A stretch of 64,000 bases of DNA from Pedobacter duraquae (GCF_004362245.1 NZ_SNWM01000002.1:434001-498000), one strand, 5' to 3'. Numbered from the stretch's first letter, positions 8,242-17,041 are shown. Notes: generated by a model from the letters alone, not told the origin. Translations and numbers: made by a program.

Positions 8242-9337
8242 CTGAAGTCCAGAGGTCTAAATCACCATTTGCTTTACGCTGTATAACCACTGCTCTCTTG
8301 CCGTCCAGCTTATCAAGCTGAAGTACTTTTTCAAATGGCAAAGCTACGAAGTTTACGCCTGCTGTTGTCGTTACAGCTTTTTCTGTAAGTGATCCCTGAA
8401 ATTTTTCTATTTCTGAATAACTCACTTTCGCTGCAGGTCTGTGGTCATTAGCCATGACAAGATAGCTTTGATCCTTCTCATCTAACCAGATCATGTCTGA
8501 AGGCGTATTTTGATTACCCATTTCTGCGATTGTACGTCCTTTTACATGTGCCCCTGGCTTGAGCTCATCCATTGGAAAAAGCACTAATGGTGTACAGGTA
8601 TAACTGGCTACCAGATATTTTTTTCCGGCGATAGTTGCCGTACTGAACGTACGAATAGGTGACGTTGTTTCATAACGCCCGTGTGAGGCGTGGTACATTT
8701 CCAAACTGGATTCATCGTCTTGTTTGCCAGTAAAAGGGAAAGCTATACTTCTGAAGGATGAGCTAAACTCTTTGTTGGAGATCCCACTCACTAAAAGCTT
8801 ACCATCAAAGAATCCGATATCAGAAATGGCTGATATGCGCATTGATCTGCCTCTTTGATCTTTGGCGTCTTCGGCAGGTGCATTGTTAAGCGCCACTTCA
8901 GAAAAGCTTACATCTTTTAACGATACTGATTTGATCACATTATCTGAAGACAGAGAAAGCAGTACCGGCAGTCCGTTAGTAGCTTTAACTCCTATATATA
9001 ATCTTTTCGATACTGGATTTACCGCCATATCGGTTATCGTAACATTTTCTTTGGTTGTGCCTAAGGCCTCCGCAATCTTTACATCAATATTCTTTAAATC
9101 AAAGGGCTTAGCTGTTGTCACTTTAGCCACATCCTTAGTAGCTACAGCAAACACTGTGGCACTTTGAGAATCGCCGATGAAGAGTACGCCGGCAGGGCCA
9201 AATGTCAGGGCGGTAATAGATTTAATTTGTGGTGTTCCTGATTTTAAACCATAAGGAGTATTCCCTTTAGGGTTAACACCGGCAAAGAGCAAAACGCCAA
9301 GAAGTGCGGCTATGCCAACAAGATAGGTCTTTTTCAT
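8225..9337 (-). CDS. Secreted protein, probable beta-propeller, function unknown
   Basis: 370 residues. Signal peptide MKKTYLVGIAALLGVLLFAG. Repeating short strands with the theme 'ALTFGPAGVLFIGDSQSATVFAV', 'MAVNPVSKRLYIGVK', 'ISDIGFFDGKLLVSG' and 'TIAGKKYLVASYTCTPLVLF' suggest an NHL/WD-like beta-propeller of about six blades. No catalytic motif is visible. Two Cys-poor stretches and the phrase SYTCTPLVLFPMDEL are notable. It overlaps the downstream Ig-like lipoprotein gene by 17 bases, forming a two-gene operon; the hybrid kinase gene ends 58 bases upstream, in the same direction. I do not recognise a named family. Confidence 0.6.
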   Translation of the reverse strand: MKKTYLVGIAALLGVLLFAGVNPKGNTPYGLKSGTPQIKSITALTFGPAGVLFIGDSQSATVFAVATKDVAKVTTAKPFDLKNIDVKIAEALGTTKENVTITDMAVNPVSKRLYIGVKATNGLPVLLSLSSDNVIKSVSLKDVSFSEVALNNAPAEDAKDQRGRSMRISAISDIGFFDGKLLVSGISNKEFSSSFRSIAFPFTGKQDDESSLEMYHASHGRYETTSPIRTFSTATIAGKKYLVASYTCTPLVLFPMDELKPGAHVKGRTIAEMGNQNTPSDMIWLDEKDQSYLVMANDHRPAAKVSYSEIEKFQGSLTEKAVTTTAGVNFVALPFEKVLQLDKLDGKRAVVIQRKANGDLDLWTSDGNNI

Positions 9338-9395
9338 TTTGAATGGTTAAGGTATTAGTTTTTAAGGCTATAAACCAAATATAATCATTCTAAAG

Positions 9396-11858
9396 CTATT
9401 TCGCCATCTTACCTTTCCATAAATTAAATTTGAAGTAGAAATTATCGAAATCGAAAGGCTTGGTAATATAATCGTCCATACCAGCTTCCATACATTTCTG
9501 CTTATCTTCCTCGTAAGCACCCGCGGTCATCGCAATAATTATCGGCCTGGACTTTCCGTACAGCTCGATAATCTTCCGTGTGGCTTCCAGACCATCCATT
9601 TCCGGCATCTGAATATCCATGAATATCAGATCGTAAGGCTGTCTTTCAATTGAGGAAAGAACTTCTAAACCGTTCGCAACAACATCACAAGGATATCCAA
9701 TGCTTTTTAATGTTTTTACGACTATTTTCTGATTAATAATATTATCCTCGGCAACCAAAATACGTACATCGGTATGTTCTATGGGCTCCTCTGGAACATC
9801 GTCCACAGTGATCGCATTATTTTTAAATGCCTCATCTTTCCTGGCCAGCGTTTCAAGCAGCATCTTCTTAAAATAAGCTTGCTTAATCGGCTTATCTAAA
9901 ATGGCAGTAAAATATTTGCGGTCTGCATTTCGTTCAGCAGGAAAATGACCTGCAGAACTGAAAAGCACCAGAGGTAAAGTTGTGCTATATTTCTCGAATA
10001 TCAGTGCCGCCACATCAATGCCATTCATTTCTGGCATCAACATATCTATAATTACCACGTCGGAACTGTTGTTGTTCAGTAACGTCAAACCCTCGCTACC
10101 AGATATTGCAATATCCGCATGCATGCCCCACATTTCGCAATGTCCTTTAAGTATCCGTAAATTGGTCAGGTTGTCATCAATAAGCAAGGCCGTTTTCCCT
10201 ATCAGATCTTTTTCTGCAGTTATCGCACGGAATGCCTTAACCTGCCTGTCTGCATGCAGCTGAATGGTAAATTTGAATGTCGTACCGACATTTACTTCAC
10301 TTTCCACACCGATTTCACCATTCATCTTTTCTACCAGGCGTGCGCTAATTGCCAGTCCAAGTCCCGTTCCGCCATACTTCCGGGTTGTTGAAGAATCTAC
10401 TTGTGAGAAAGAGCTGAACAGCTTATGCATTTTATCCTGCGGGATGCCAATACCTGTATCCTTGATAGCAAATTCAAGCTTAAAAACATCGTTTTCTCTG
10501 TCGAGTAATTTAATGGTGGTCAGGATTTCACCCGAAGGGGTGAATTTAATCGCGTTGCCCACCAGGTTAACAACAATTTGCCTCAACCTTGTCATATCCC
10601 CGATCATTTCCATCGGAACTTCCGGATCTATCTGATAAAGTAAATCAATATCTTTTTCATAGGCTTTTACTGCAAGCAGATCGTAAGTTTCTTCGATGAC
10701 TTTATGAATCAGGAAAGAGTGTTCTTCCAGTTCCAGTTTACCAGATTCTATTTTTGAAAAGTCGAGGATCTCATTGATGATTTCCAACAGTGAATCTGCA
10801 CTGACACGGATTGACTCCACAAAATCAAATTGCTCTTCGTCCAGTTTAGTATTGCGCAATAAGCTGGTCATGCCAATAACACCATTCATCGGCGTCCGGA
10901 TCTCATGACTCATATTAGCTAGAAATTCAGATTTAGCTTTATTCTGTGCATCTGCCAGCTGACTTTTCTCCTCAAGCTGTACATTTAGTTCTTTGAGGTG
11001 CTTATCATACAAGAACTGCGGGGTAACATTCTCAAAAGTCCAGAGCATACCGCTTACATGAGCCGATACTGTAGGGGCACAGTTAACATTTAGCACCAAG
11101 AATTCAGGATCTTCAAAGAGCCAATGCCAATTTTCTATCCTTTTATCCTTAGATTTAAACATCTCCATTCCTTTCATGAAAATTTCCTCTCTATTGCTAG
11201 CTCTATTTCTGAGTAGCTGCATTGCTTCTGCGAGATGAGCCGGGACTACACTTCCTACATTTAAATTAAACAAACGGGCTGCGTGTCCATTAATCCAGCT
11301 GTTTCTACCGCTGTCGTCTATAAAAACGGTGCTCTGTGGTATAGTTTGAAAGATGGCATTAAATCTAACTTCCAACTCCTCATGCGTGTAATGTAAAGCT
11401 GCCAGCTTGGTCATTTCGCAAATTTTATCCAGACAGGCCACTAAAAAATCCTTAAAATCTTCAGTAAAAGCTATTGGAATTGTCCAGGATAACACGATAT
11501 ATCCCGGACGTTCCAGATGAAATAAGGGTAATGCTACTGCTGATTGCTGATCCTTAAGCAAATCTGAGAATTTCTGGCTAAACGCAATGAAAGGAGCTTG
11601 AAAGTAAGCAATATCTTCGCCAGATGTTAAACCTGCCAACAAAGTGGGGTCAAAATAGGCCGGATCTTCATTTTCAGCAGTAAGGATCTTTGCAGTAAGT
11701 TCATCTTCTACTTTCAATAACAATGTATTGTCGGCATCCGACAGTTCCTTCAGTAACGCAGCACTCCGTAACAATAGAGCTTCCCATTTCTCATATTGTT
11801 CTACAACACCTGACTGTTTAATAAACGATAATGCACGTTTAGCCCAGTTTATCTGCAT
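9396..11858 (-). CDS. Hybrid sensor histidine kinase: GAF-like, PAS, HisKA, HATPase, two REC domains
   Basis: 820 residues without a transmembrane segment, so a cytoplasmic sensor. Order: N-terminal region, possibly GAF-like (about 1-155); PAS (about 163-280, [26 protein letters not shown]); a short coiled coil; HisKA with phospho-acceptor His318 ([12 protein letters not shown]); and HATPase with Asn435 ([10 protein letters not shown]), DTGIGIP and GGTGLGL. REC1 has Asp605 ([13 protein letters not shown]) and REC2 Asp748 ([13 protein letters not shown], with TKPFD). No output domain and no separate response regulator adjoin it. An RsbQ-type alpha/beta hydrolase gene ends 11 bases upstream, so the two are almost surely co-transcribed. 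RsbQ of Bacillus works with the PAS domain of RsbP, which suggests this PAS or GAF-like region senses a hydrolase product. Confidence 0.92.
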   Translation of the reverse strand: MQINWAKRALSFIKQSGVVEQYEKWEALLLRSAALLKELSDADNTLLLKVEDELTAKILTAENEDPAYFDPTLLAGLTSGEDIAYFQAPFIAFSQKFSDLLKDQQSAVALPLFHLERPGYIVLSWTIPIAFTEDFKDFLVACLDKICEMTKLAALHYTHEELEVRFNAIFQTIPQSTVFIDDSGRNSWINGHAARLFNLNVGSVVPAHLAEAMQLLRNRASNREEIFMKGMEMFKSKDKRIENWHWLFEDPEFLVLNVNCAPTVSAHVSGMLWTFENVTPQFLYDKHLKELNVQLEEKSQLADAQNKAKSEFLANMSHEIRTPMNGVIGMTSLLRNTKLDEEQFDFVESIRVSADSLLEIINEILDFSKIESGKLELEEHSFLIHKVIEETYDLLAVKAYEKDIDLLYQIDPEVPMEMIGDMTRLRQIVVNLVGNAIKFTPSGEILTTIKLLDRENDVFKLEFAIKDTGIGIPQDKMHKLFSSFSQVDSSTTRKYGGTGLGLAISARLVEKMNGEIGVESEVNVGTTFKFTIQLHADRQVKAFRAITAEKDLIGKTALLIDDNLTNLRILKGHCEMWGMHADIAISGSEGLTLLNNNSSDVVIIDMLMPEMNGIDVAALIFEKYSTTLPLVLFSSAGHFPAERNADRKYFTAILDKPIKQAYFKKMLLETLARKDEAFKNNAITVDDVPEEPIEHTDVRILVAEDNIINQKIVVKTLKSIGYPCDVVANGLEVLSSIERQPYDLIFMDIQMPEMDGLEATRKIIELYGKSRPIIIAMTAGAYEEDKQKCMEAGMDDYITKPFDFDNFYFKFNLWKGKMAK

Positions 11859-11869
11859 GAATATCTTTG

Positions 11870-12673
11870 CTAAATGAACGATTGAATCGATTTGATTACT
11901 GTATCTGGTGCACTAATATGTGGAAAGTGTCCTTCTGCGTCAAGTATCTGTAGCACGCTATTTTTGATATGATCATTAAGATACGCCGCAACCTGTCCTG
12001 GCACTGCTATATCTTCCTTTGTTTGCAATAATAATGTTGGTAAATTTAATACTGGCAGTTGATTACGCACATCTGATTCAAATATAACTTTGACAACCGC
12101 CAAGGCAATATCCGGTCTGATTTCACGGAGTGTTTTCGCAAATTCCTCGCCCAGTTCGGGCTTATCTGGATTACCCATAGCAACTGCAGAAAATCCGCTT
12201 ACCCAGGCATAATAATTCGTTGTCATGGTCTCATACATACCATCAAGTGCATCCTGAGTAAATCCACCAACGTATTGTCCATCGTTCAAATATCGTGGTG
12301 AGGCACCTACCAGGACGAGTTTAGAAAAATGCTCAGGTGATTTGTTCGCAGCGATCACACTAATCATGGAGCTTACAGAATGAGCAACTACAATCGCCCC
12401 TTTCAAATCCAGCTCAGACGCTATATCCAACAGGTCGTTGGCATAGGTTTGTAATGTGTTGTATTTTATAGGACTATAAGCATTGATATCGGCAGCACCA
12501 GCCCCGACATTGTCATAGAGTACAATTCTATAATCCGCTTTAAAAGCTTCTTTTACAGCATCCCATGCAGTTTGATCGGTTCCAAATCCGTGGGCGAATA
12601 TTATAGTTTGCGGGGCGTCAAGGTTTCCTTCAATAGAAACGTTATTTTTCTTTCTGGTTGTCGCGCTGATCAT
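11870..12673 (-). CDS. RsbQ/KAI2-type alpha/beta hydrolase
   Basis: 267 residues, the size of Bacillus RsbQ (about 269), with matching landmarks: [57 protein letters not shown]-like spacing and [12 protein letters not shown]. The predicted triad is Ser99, Asp221 and His249. The nucleophile elbow reads A-H-S-V-S instead of G-H-S-V-G, so both flanking glycines are replaced by small residues. RsbQ is the partner of the PAS phosphatase RsbP, and the plant relatives are the karrikin and strigolactone receptors. These proteins hydrolyse or bind a small hydrophobic ligand. The PAS hybrid kinase lies 11 bases downstream. Likely role: supply or sense the kinase's ligand (inference). Cytoplasmic, no signal peptide. 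Confidence 0.85.
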   Translation of the reverse strand: MISATTRKKNNVSIEGNLDAPQTIIFAHGFGTDQTAWDAVKEAFKADYRIVLYDNVGAGAADINAYSPIKYNTLQTYANDLLDIASELDLKGAIVVAHSVSSMISVIAANKSPEHFSKLVLVGASPRYLNDGQYVGGFTQDALDGMYETMTTNYYAWVSGFSAVAMGNPDKPELGEEFAKTLREIRPDIALAVVKVIFESDVRNQLPVLNLPTLLLQTKEDIAVPGQVAAYLNDHIKNSVLQILDAEGHFPHISAPDTVIKSIQSFI

Positions 12674-12709
12674 AAAAGTATCTTAACAGGTATATACGTG
12701 AAAATAAAA

Positions 12710-12728
12710 TGACCGGATTTACCGGTCA
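12710..12728 (-). terminator. Candidate terminator hairpin between hxlA and the RsbQ-like gene
   Basis: TGACCGG (12710-12716) and CCGGTCA (12722-12728) form a perfect 7-bp stem with a 5-base loop. Read leftward it is followed by TTTTATTTT. It lies upstream of the RsbQ-like gene, so it would end hxlBA transcription and insulate that operon. Confidence 0.55.
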
Positions 12729-12780
12729 CTAGCGTAAAAGTACTTATTAGGAAAAGTATTTCAAACCAAAAAGCATGTTA

Positions 12781-12815
12781 AACGGGCAGCGCCAGGCCAT
12801 CTGGTCCTGCCCGTT
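12781..12815 (-). terminator. Second hairpin just after hxlA stop
   Basis: AACGGGCAG (12781-12789) pairs with CTGCCCGTT (12807-12815), 9 bp perfect, with an inner CCAG/CTGG hairpin in the loop. It begins four bases past the hxlA stop. The following T-run is short, so it may act as an mRNA 3' stabiliser or as the first of two tandem terminators. Confidence 0.5.
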
Positions 12816-12818
12816 CGG

Positions 12819-13451
12819 TTATGCCGCGTCGATTGCTTCGCGCAATGCTTTAGCTGCCGCAGCTGGATCTGCCGCGCCATAAATGGCAGCACCAGCAACA
12901 GCTACAATTGCACCAGCCTTAATCACTGCAGCAACATTCTCGATATTTACACCACCAGCAATTGATACCGGCACCCCTGCACGAGCTGCTTCATCTATCA
13001 ATACCTGAATGGAATAACCTGCCGTCCATTGCTCGTCTAATCCGGCATGGAGTTCTACAAACTCTGCACCCAATTTAGTAACTTCTTGTGCTCTAAGCAC
13101 ACGGTCAGCAACACCGATGGTATCTACAACAATACCTTTTCCATGTGCTTTTGCTGCTTTGATAGCACCTGCGATAGTTGCATCACCGGCAGCACCAAGT
13201 ACAGTAACCAAATCGGCACCTGCTTTGAAAGCGATATCCGCCTCAAGCTCTCCTGCATCCATTGTTTTCAGATCAGCAAACACCAATTTATCTGGATGTG
13301 CATTTTTCATTGCTGTTACTACAGCTATTCCTTCATTCTTGATTAAAGGAGTTCCCAGTTCGATGATGTCGATATACGGAGCGATTTTCGCCGCCAATGC
13401 CAGTGCATCTGCTGTAGTTAAAAGGTCTATTGCGACTTGTAATTTTGCCAT
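12819..13451 (-). CDS. hxlA: 3-hexulose-6-phosphate synthase
   Basis: 210 residues from the ATG at 13451. The longer frame to 13544 overlaps hxlB and lacks homology, whereas MAKLQVAIDLL is the usual start of this enzyme. Motifs: IDIIELGTPLIKNEG, KLVFADLKTMDAGE (the K-A-D type catalytic segment of the OMP-decarboxylase-like barrel), GADLVTVLGAAGDATI, VDTIGV, FVELHAGLDEQ and SIAGGVN. It condenses formaldehyde with ribulose 5-phosphate to hexulose 6-phosphate in the ribulose monophosphate pathway; in reverse it can supply ribulose 5-phosphate. It lies 32 bases after hxlB in one operon. The C terminus is Ala-rich (ADPAAAAKALREAIDAA). Confidence 0.93.
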   Translation of the reverse strand: MAKLQVAIDLLTTADALALAAKIAPYIDIIELGTPLIKNEGIAVVTAMKNAHPDKLVFADLKTMDAGELEADIAFKAGADLVTVLGAAGDATIAGAIKAAKAHGKGIVVDTIGVADRVLRAQEVTKLGAEFVELHAGLDEQWTAGYSIQVLIDEAARAGVPVSIAGGVNIENVAAVIKAGAIVAVAGAAIYGAADPAAAAKALREAIDAA

Positions 13452-13483
13452 GTTAATTTGTGTTATATAGTATATTAAATTGA

Positions 13484-14065
13484 TTATTCCAGATTGGCGT
13501 GTCTCTTCCATAATTCCGGAGCCGGTGTTCCATCCAAATCCCACATTGTCTGAAAAATAGCATCGGTAATTAGTAGCAACGATTGTTCGAATAAGCTACC
13601 TGCGTATTGTTTTGAGATGATATGTGCATGATCCTGCTTTTGAGCGGCAGGAATTAATAAGAGGTAATCTGACAAAGCAGCAAGTGGAGAATCTGTGGTT
13701 GTTGATAAAGCAACAACTTTTGCTCCTACCTTGGATGCCCTCTCCGCGGCACTAACCATACTTCCAGTAGTTCCGCTTCCTGAGGCGATAAATAGAAGGT
13801 CGCCAGTTTGAATGGCAGGAGTTGTGGTTTCACCCACCACATATACTGTCAGCCCGAAATGCATCAACCGCATTGCTGCAGATCGCATAGCGAAACCGGA
13901 TCTTCCTGCACCAGCAACAAAAATGCGCGCTGCCGAATGGAGATATGGAATTACTCCTGCAACGTCAGCAAAATTAAGTTGTTTAGTTAACCTGCTTTGT
14001 TCTGCAAGTATAAGGTCAAGATTATTTCTTATGAGTTCTGCCGGTGTGTGCTTTGTATTTTCCAT
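13484..14065 (-). CDS. hxlB: 6-phospho-3-hexuloisomerase
   Basis: 193 residues with a SIS sugar-isomerase fold: IFVAGAGRSGFAMRSAAMRLMHFG, VYVVGETTTPAIQTGDLLFIASGSGTT, VVALSTTTDSPLA and a C-terminal QTMWDLDG. The residues after GAGRSG and in SGSGTT form the phosphosugar site. It converts hexulose 6-phosphate to fructose 6-phosphate. It is the first gene of an hxlB-hxlA operon, the reverse of the hxlAB order of Bacillus. An AraC-family regulator is divergently transcribed 193 bases away, in place of Bacillus HxlR. A -7-like box TACCTTTG (14086-14079, minus strand) precedes the ATG by 13 bases. Confidence 0.94.
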   Translation of the reverse strand: MENTKHTPAELIRNNLDLILAEQSRLTKQLNFADVAGVIPYLHSAARIFVAGAGRSGFAMRSAAMRLMHFGLTVYVVGETTTPAIQTGDLLFIASGSGTTGSMVSAAERASKVGAKVVALSTTTDSPLAALSDYLLLIPAAQKQDHAHIISKQYAGSLFEQSLLLITDAIFQTMWDLDGTPAPELWKRHANLE

Positions 14066-14078
14066 ATCAGTATGCGGG

Positions 14079-14103
14079 CAAAGGTATCCTCAGCATAGAG
14101 GAT
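14079..14103. promoter_or_regulatory. Candidate hxlB -7 element with adjoining inverted repeat
   Basis: On the minus strand TACCTTTG (14086-14079) matches TAnnTTTG. Overlapping its upstream end is a perfect inverted repeat ATCCTC-N6-GAGGAT (14086-14103). No TTG lies at a good -33 distance, which would fit a promoter that needs an activator such as the divergent AraC protein. Both the box and the repeat are short, so chance is possible. Confidence 0.4.
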
Positions 14104-14258
14104 CAGCGTTACACTTTATGCACATAGGCTTGGACAATTTGGAAATATCTGCATTTATCAATCATGGAAATGACATAAAAAAAAGGTCGTTAGATAGAAG
14201 TCCTCGCAGATGTCCAGAAAGTCCAAGTCTACATAGAAAGATGCCTTATCTTTGTAAG

Positions 14259-15092
14259 ATGCAGGAAGATCAGAAAGCCGGACTTACTAAATCACCGATT
14301 TACATCAGAAATCTGGCAAATTGTCCACCCAGTTACCTATCCGATCCTGGGAGGAAAGACTACTTTGAGATTGTATGGCTTCAGGATGAATTACCTTTAC
14401 ATGTGGTTAGGGAAGATCAAAACATAAATAGTGGCGACTGGATTTACCTCATTCCACCTTATCGGGTACACCAACTCAATAAAGCTGGAAAAAAGGGAAT
14501 ATTACTTTCTTTTAAGCGCGACTTTCTTGATGATGCAGATACGGAGTTTTACCTTGATCTTTTTAAAATCTTTAATATCCAGGGAGAATTTTCCTGCCTT
14601 CCATTGAATGGCGAACAGGCCTCGGCACTTGAAAAAGTTTACGAATTACTTGAAGCAGAATACCAGGATGCTACACAAAGTGTGCTTATTGTTAAAGCTG
14701 TATTAAAAGTCTTTCTATTAAAGTTGATCCGCGTTAAAGAAAATGTGTTTACCACACAAGACATCAACCAGAAGAGAGTTTATGAATTTATGATACTGCT
14801 GGAAGAAAACTATCTTACCAAGCGTAGCGCGGAGTTTTATGGCGATCGGCTTGGTATCAGCATGAAAAGACTAAACCAGATTCTGAAAGAGAAACTGGAT
14901 AAGACCGGTATGCAGCTGATCCACGATCGGGTAATATTGGAAGCTAAAAGAAAGATTATGCACAGTGACAGCACGCTTAAAGAAATAGCTTATGAGCTAG
15001 GTTTTACCGACCGCCCATACTTCAGCAGATTTTTCAAGAAGCAAACAGGAACCTCTCCAGAAGACTTTCAACATAGCACACAACACAACTGA
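14259..15092 (+). CDS. AraC-family transcriptional regulator with cupin-like sensor domain
   Basis: About 277 residues. The sensor part (DYFEIVWLQDELPLHVV, GDWIYLIPPYRVHQL) is an AraC-type cupin. Two helix-turn-helix motifs end the protein (KRSAEFYGDRLGISMKRLNQIL and STLKEIAYELGFTDRPYFSRFFKKQTGTSPEDF). The open frame extends back to 13812, but that part is antisense to hxlB. Of the nearer ATGs (14241, 14259) I prefer 14259, because an exact -7 box TATCTTTG lies at 14247-14254, inside the longer version. That would make the mRNA nearly leaderless. It is divergent from hxlBA and is the natural candidate for its regulator; the inducer is unknown. Confidence 0.85.
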   Translation: MQEDQKAGLTKSPIYIRNLANCPPSYLSDPGRKDYFEIVWLQDELPLHVVREDQNINSGDWIYLIPPYRVHQLNKAGKKGILLSFKRDFLDDADTEFYLDLFKIFNIQGEFSCLPLNGEQASALEKVYELLEAEYQDATQSVLIVKAVLKVFLLKLIRVKENVFTTQDINQKRVYEFMILLEENYLTKRSAEFYGDRLGISMKRLNQILKEKLDKTGMQLIHDRVILEAKRKIMHSDSTLKEIAYELGFTDRPYFSRFFKKQTGTSPEDFQHSTQHN

Positions 15093-15100
15093 TAATCAAC

Positions 15101-15124
15101 AAAATACCTAACACTAGGTATTTT
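15101..15124 (+). terminator. Terminator of the AraC gene
   Basis: AAAATACCTA (15101-15110) and TAGGTATTTT (15115-15124) form a perfect 10-bp stem with loop ACAC, ending in four T. It lies eight bases past the AraC stop codon. Confidence 0.75.
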
Positions 15125-15181
15125 CCGTCATACAGATAAGCTGTAGCTTGCTTTCTATAAATTAACCATTGATGGAATGTT

Positions 15182-15853
15182 ATGAAAACAAGATTACTAT
15201 TATGCCTATTGCTGTTAAGCCTGCTGCCAATGGCACTATTTGCGCAGACAGTTGAGGTCTCAGCATCTGAGCCCGACGCGAAGATTATTGTTGACGGGCA
15301 AAGTCTTGGTACCGGCACACTAAAAATTAAAGTACCAAAAAATTCATGTGTAAATGTCAAGATTCAAAAATCGGGCTTTTTACGGTACGAACAAACATAT
15401 TGCAATAAAAAGGGCATGACCGAGCCACCTAAAAAGCAATTTTTTGACATGAAACGTGACGATGCTGAAGAGGCCTCTGTTAAGACCGATCAGGCGAATA
15501 TCGATTTCTCTATAGAAATCAATAAAAAGCTTGATGTGACCGACGTTTGGAAAAGAGCAAATCAAATCGTCACCGATTACTTTGACGCCATAGAGGTTGC
15601 GGATAAGGAAACATCTTATCTGAGAACAGCATGGAGTATCCAGAGTTTCCAGCAGAATACAATCCGGACCCGCTTAATCATCAAGTTATCGAAAAGTGAT
15701 CCACTCACCTATAAAGTGAAGCTCGTTAGCGAATTTTCCGGAGCACCACTAACAAGCGTTAAGGCGGATGAACAGTTTCATGACTGGGACAGGGCGCTAC
15801 GTAAGTATCAAAATGTAATCTCAGATTTCGCCACCCGACTCGGCAATCAATAG
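15182..15853 (+). CDS. Secreted PEGA-domain protein, function unknown
   Basis: 223 residues. Signal peptide MKTRLLLCLLLLSLLPMALFAQ. The next segment (VEVSASEPDAKIIVDGQSLGTGTLKIKVPKNSCVNVKIQKSGF, shown here only as the pattern 'I-V-D-G-x-x-x-G ... V-x-V-x-K-x-G-F') is a PEGA-like beta-sandwich at about residues 23-75. The remaining 150 residues are mixed alpha/beta with no motif I recognise (DVTDVWKRANQIVTDYFDAI, RTRLIIKLSK). Probably periplasmic. It stands alone between the AraC terminator and a small secreted protein on the same strand, and may form a two-gene unit with the latter. Confidence 0.65.
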   Translation: MKTRLLLCLLLLSLLPMALFAQTVEVSASEPDAKIIVDGQSLGTGTLKIKVPKNSCVNVKIQKSGFLRYEQTYCNKKGMTEPPKKQFFDMKRDDAEEASVKTDQANIDFSIEINKKLDVTDVWKRANQIVTDYFDAIEVADKETSYLRTAWSIQSFQQNTIRTRLIIKLSKSDPLTYKVKLVSEFSGAPLTSVKADEQFHDWDRALRKYQNVISDFATRLGNQ

Positions 15854-15943
15854 ATCTCTATCCGCTGAATACTTACTTCTCCGCAATTGAATTCCAATTC
15901 ATCAGAAAAATTTGTAAATTGGGTTGTCATTAATATTAAGCGT

Positions 15944-16219
15944 ATGAAGTATGTATTCAGCATTTTTTTGTTGACCTTTTTTCTTCAGAGTACCAAAGCT
16001 CAACTGAAATCAGACACCACAACATTCCGGTTTGCAGCACCAGCCACGAGAACCGTACAATTGAGAATTGACACCAATGAGGTTGTCTACGATAAGCGTG
16101 GTAAGGCTTTACGTTATTACCAATATAAGCGCCTTTTGCAGTCTGGAGAATATACCATCAGAGTAGAGGGTGATCCGGAATCAGCTGACAGAAAGTACTT
16201 CCTGAAACGAAAGTATTAA
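15944..16219 (+). CDS. Small secreted protein, hypothetical
   Basis: 91 residues from the ATG at 15944, which begins a signal peptide (MKYVFSIFLLTFFLQSTKAQ). The longer frame from 15887 adds 19 polar residues ahead of the signal and is unlikely. The mature part is about 70 residues with TVQLRIDTNEVVYDKRGKALRYYQY and SGEYTIRVEGDPE. No family recognised. It ends three bases before the stop of the convergent lipoprotein gene. Confidence 0.5.
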   Translation: MKYVFSIFLLTFFLQSTKAQLKSDTTTFRFAAPATRTVQLRIDTNEVVYDKRGKALRYYQYKRLLQSGEYTIRVEGDPESADRKYFLKRKY

Positions 16220-16221
16220 TC

Positions 16222-17031
16222 TTAGATTTTCCTACGCATATCTTTAATACCGTCGTCTGTTGGCGCCGGCAAAAGGAAAGATATGTTTTTACTGTTCCGG
16301 ATCCAGGTATAATTATCCTGTATCCATTTATACAATCCACGAGAATCATCCTGAGCGATCTTGCTGGTGATTGGCAAAGTGTAAGTCTCACCTGAAGGAT
16401 AATGCACCTGATAGAAAGCACCGTTGACCAGAAATACCAAGGTCTCGTTATCAGAGGATTTCAAGAAAAGATAACCCTGAATTCTTTCGTCCGGATTCTG
16501 CCTTTTGATGGTATAAAGTTTAGCGTTGACTGCTGACAATAGGTAATCGTTATTAATGAGATACGCAGACTTACCCACGTTGCTAACGCCTCTGGTAAAT
16601 TTCAAATCATTTTTGCCGGTTGACGCCATATAAGGATTGATAACCTCTGGCTTCCCATTTTTAAGCGCAATGATATAAGTTGGCCCAATAAGTCCCTTTT
16701 CATTTGGCATCTGAACAAGGATACAAGTTTTGTCGGTATTAACGAATTGTGCAAATCCAAAATGATCATGAATTAGCGTTTTGTCATTAGGATCCGCCTG
16801 TATACGTATCAAAGTATCACCATATCTAATTCCGATCAGGTCTCCAACTCGCTGCTTCTTATCTTCTTTAACAAAATTAAATATAGTAAACTTAGCTTCC
16901 CCTTCTTTGTATCTCACGTTAAGATCTTCTTCCCCTTTTAGCAGCCTTGGTACATATACTTCTGCGTGTTCTGATTTATTGCAACTTGTGATGATCCCGA
17001 CTAGCAGCAGTATGTAACATATTCTGTTCAT
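16222..17031 (-). CDS. Lipoprotein of unknown function
   Basis: 269 residues from the ATG at 17031 (a TTG three codons upstream is the other choice). Lipoprotein signal MNRICYILLLVGIITSC with lipobox ITSC. The mature part is rich in beta strands (FTIFNFV, GIRYGDTLIRIQADP, CILVQMPNEKGLIGPTYIIALKNGKP). No family recognised. It begins 10 bases after the stop of the M28 peptidase and is the last gene of a four-gene leftward operon. Confidence 0.6.
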   Translation of the reverse strand: MNRICYILLLVGIITSCNKSEHAEVYVPRLLKGEEDLNVRYKEGEAKFTIFNFVKEDKKQRVGDLIGIRYGDTLIRIQADPNDKTLIHDHFGFAQFVNTDKTCILVQMPNEKGLIGPTYIIALKNGKPEVINPYMASTGKNDLKFTRGVSNVGKSAYLINNDYLLSAVNAKLYTIKRQNPDERIQGYLFLKSSDNETLVFLVNGAFYQVHYPSGETYTLPITSKIAQDDSRGLYKWIQDNYTWIRNSKNISFLLPAPTDDGIKDMRRKI

Positions 17032-17041
17032 AGATTTCAAG

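Noticed and set aside
13047..13470. Two plus-strand frames opposite hxlA
   Set aside because: Antisense shadows of hxlA, with low-complexity or Cys/Phe-rich translations and no homology.
13812..14258. N-terminal extension of the AraC frame
   Set aside because: The extra codons are antisense to hxlB, lack AraC homology, and would place a -7 element inside the gene.
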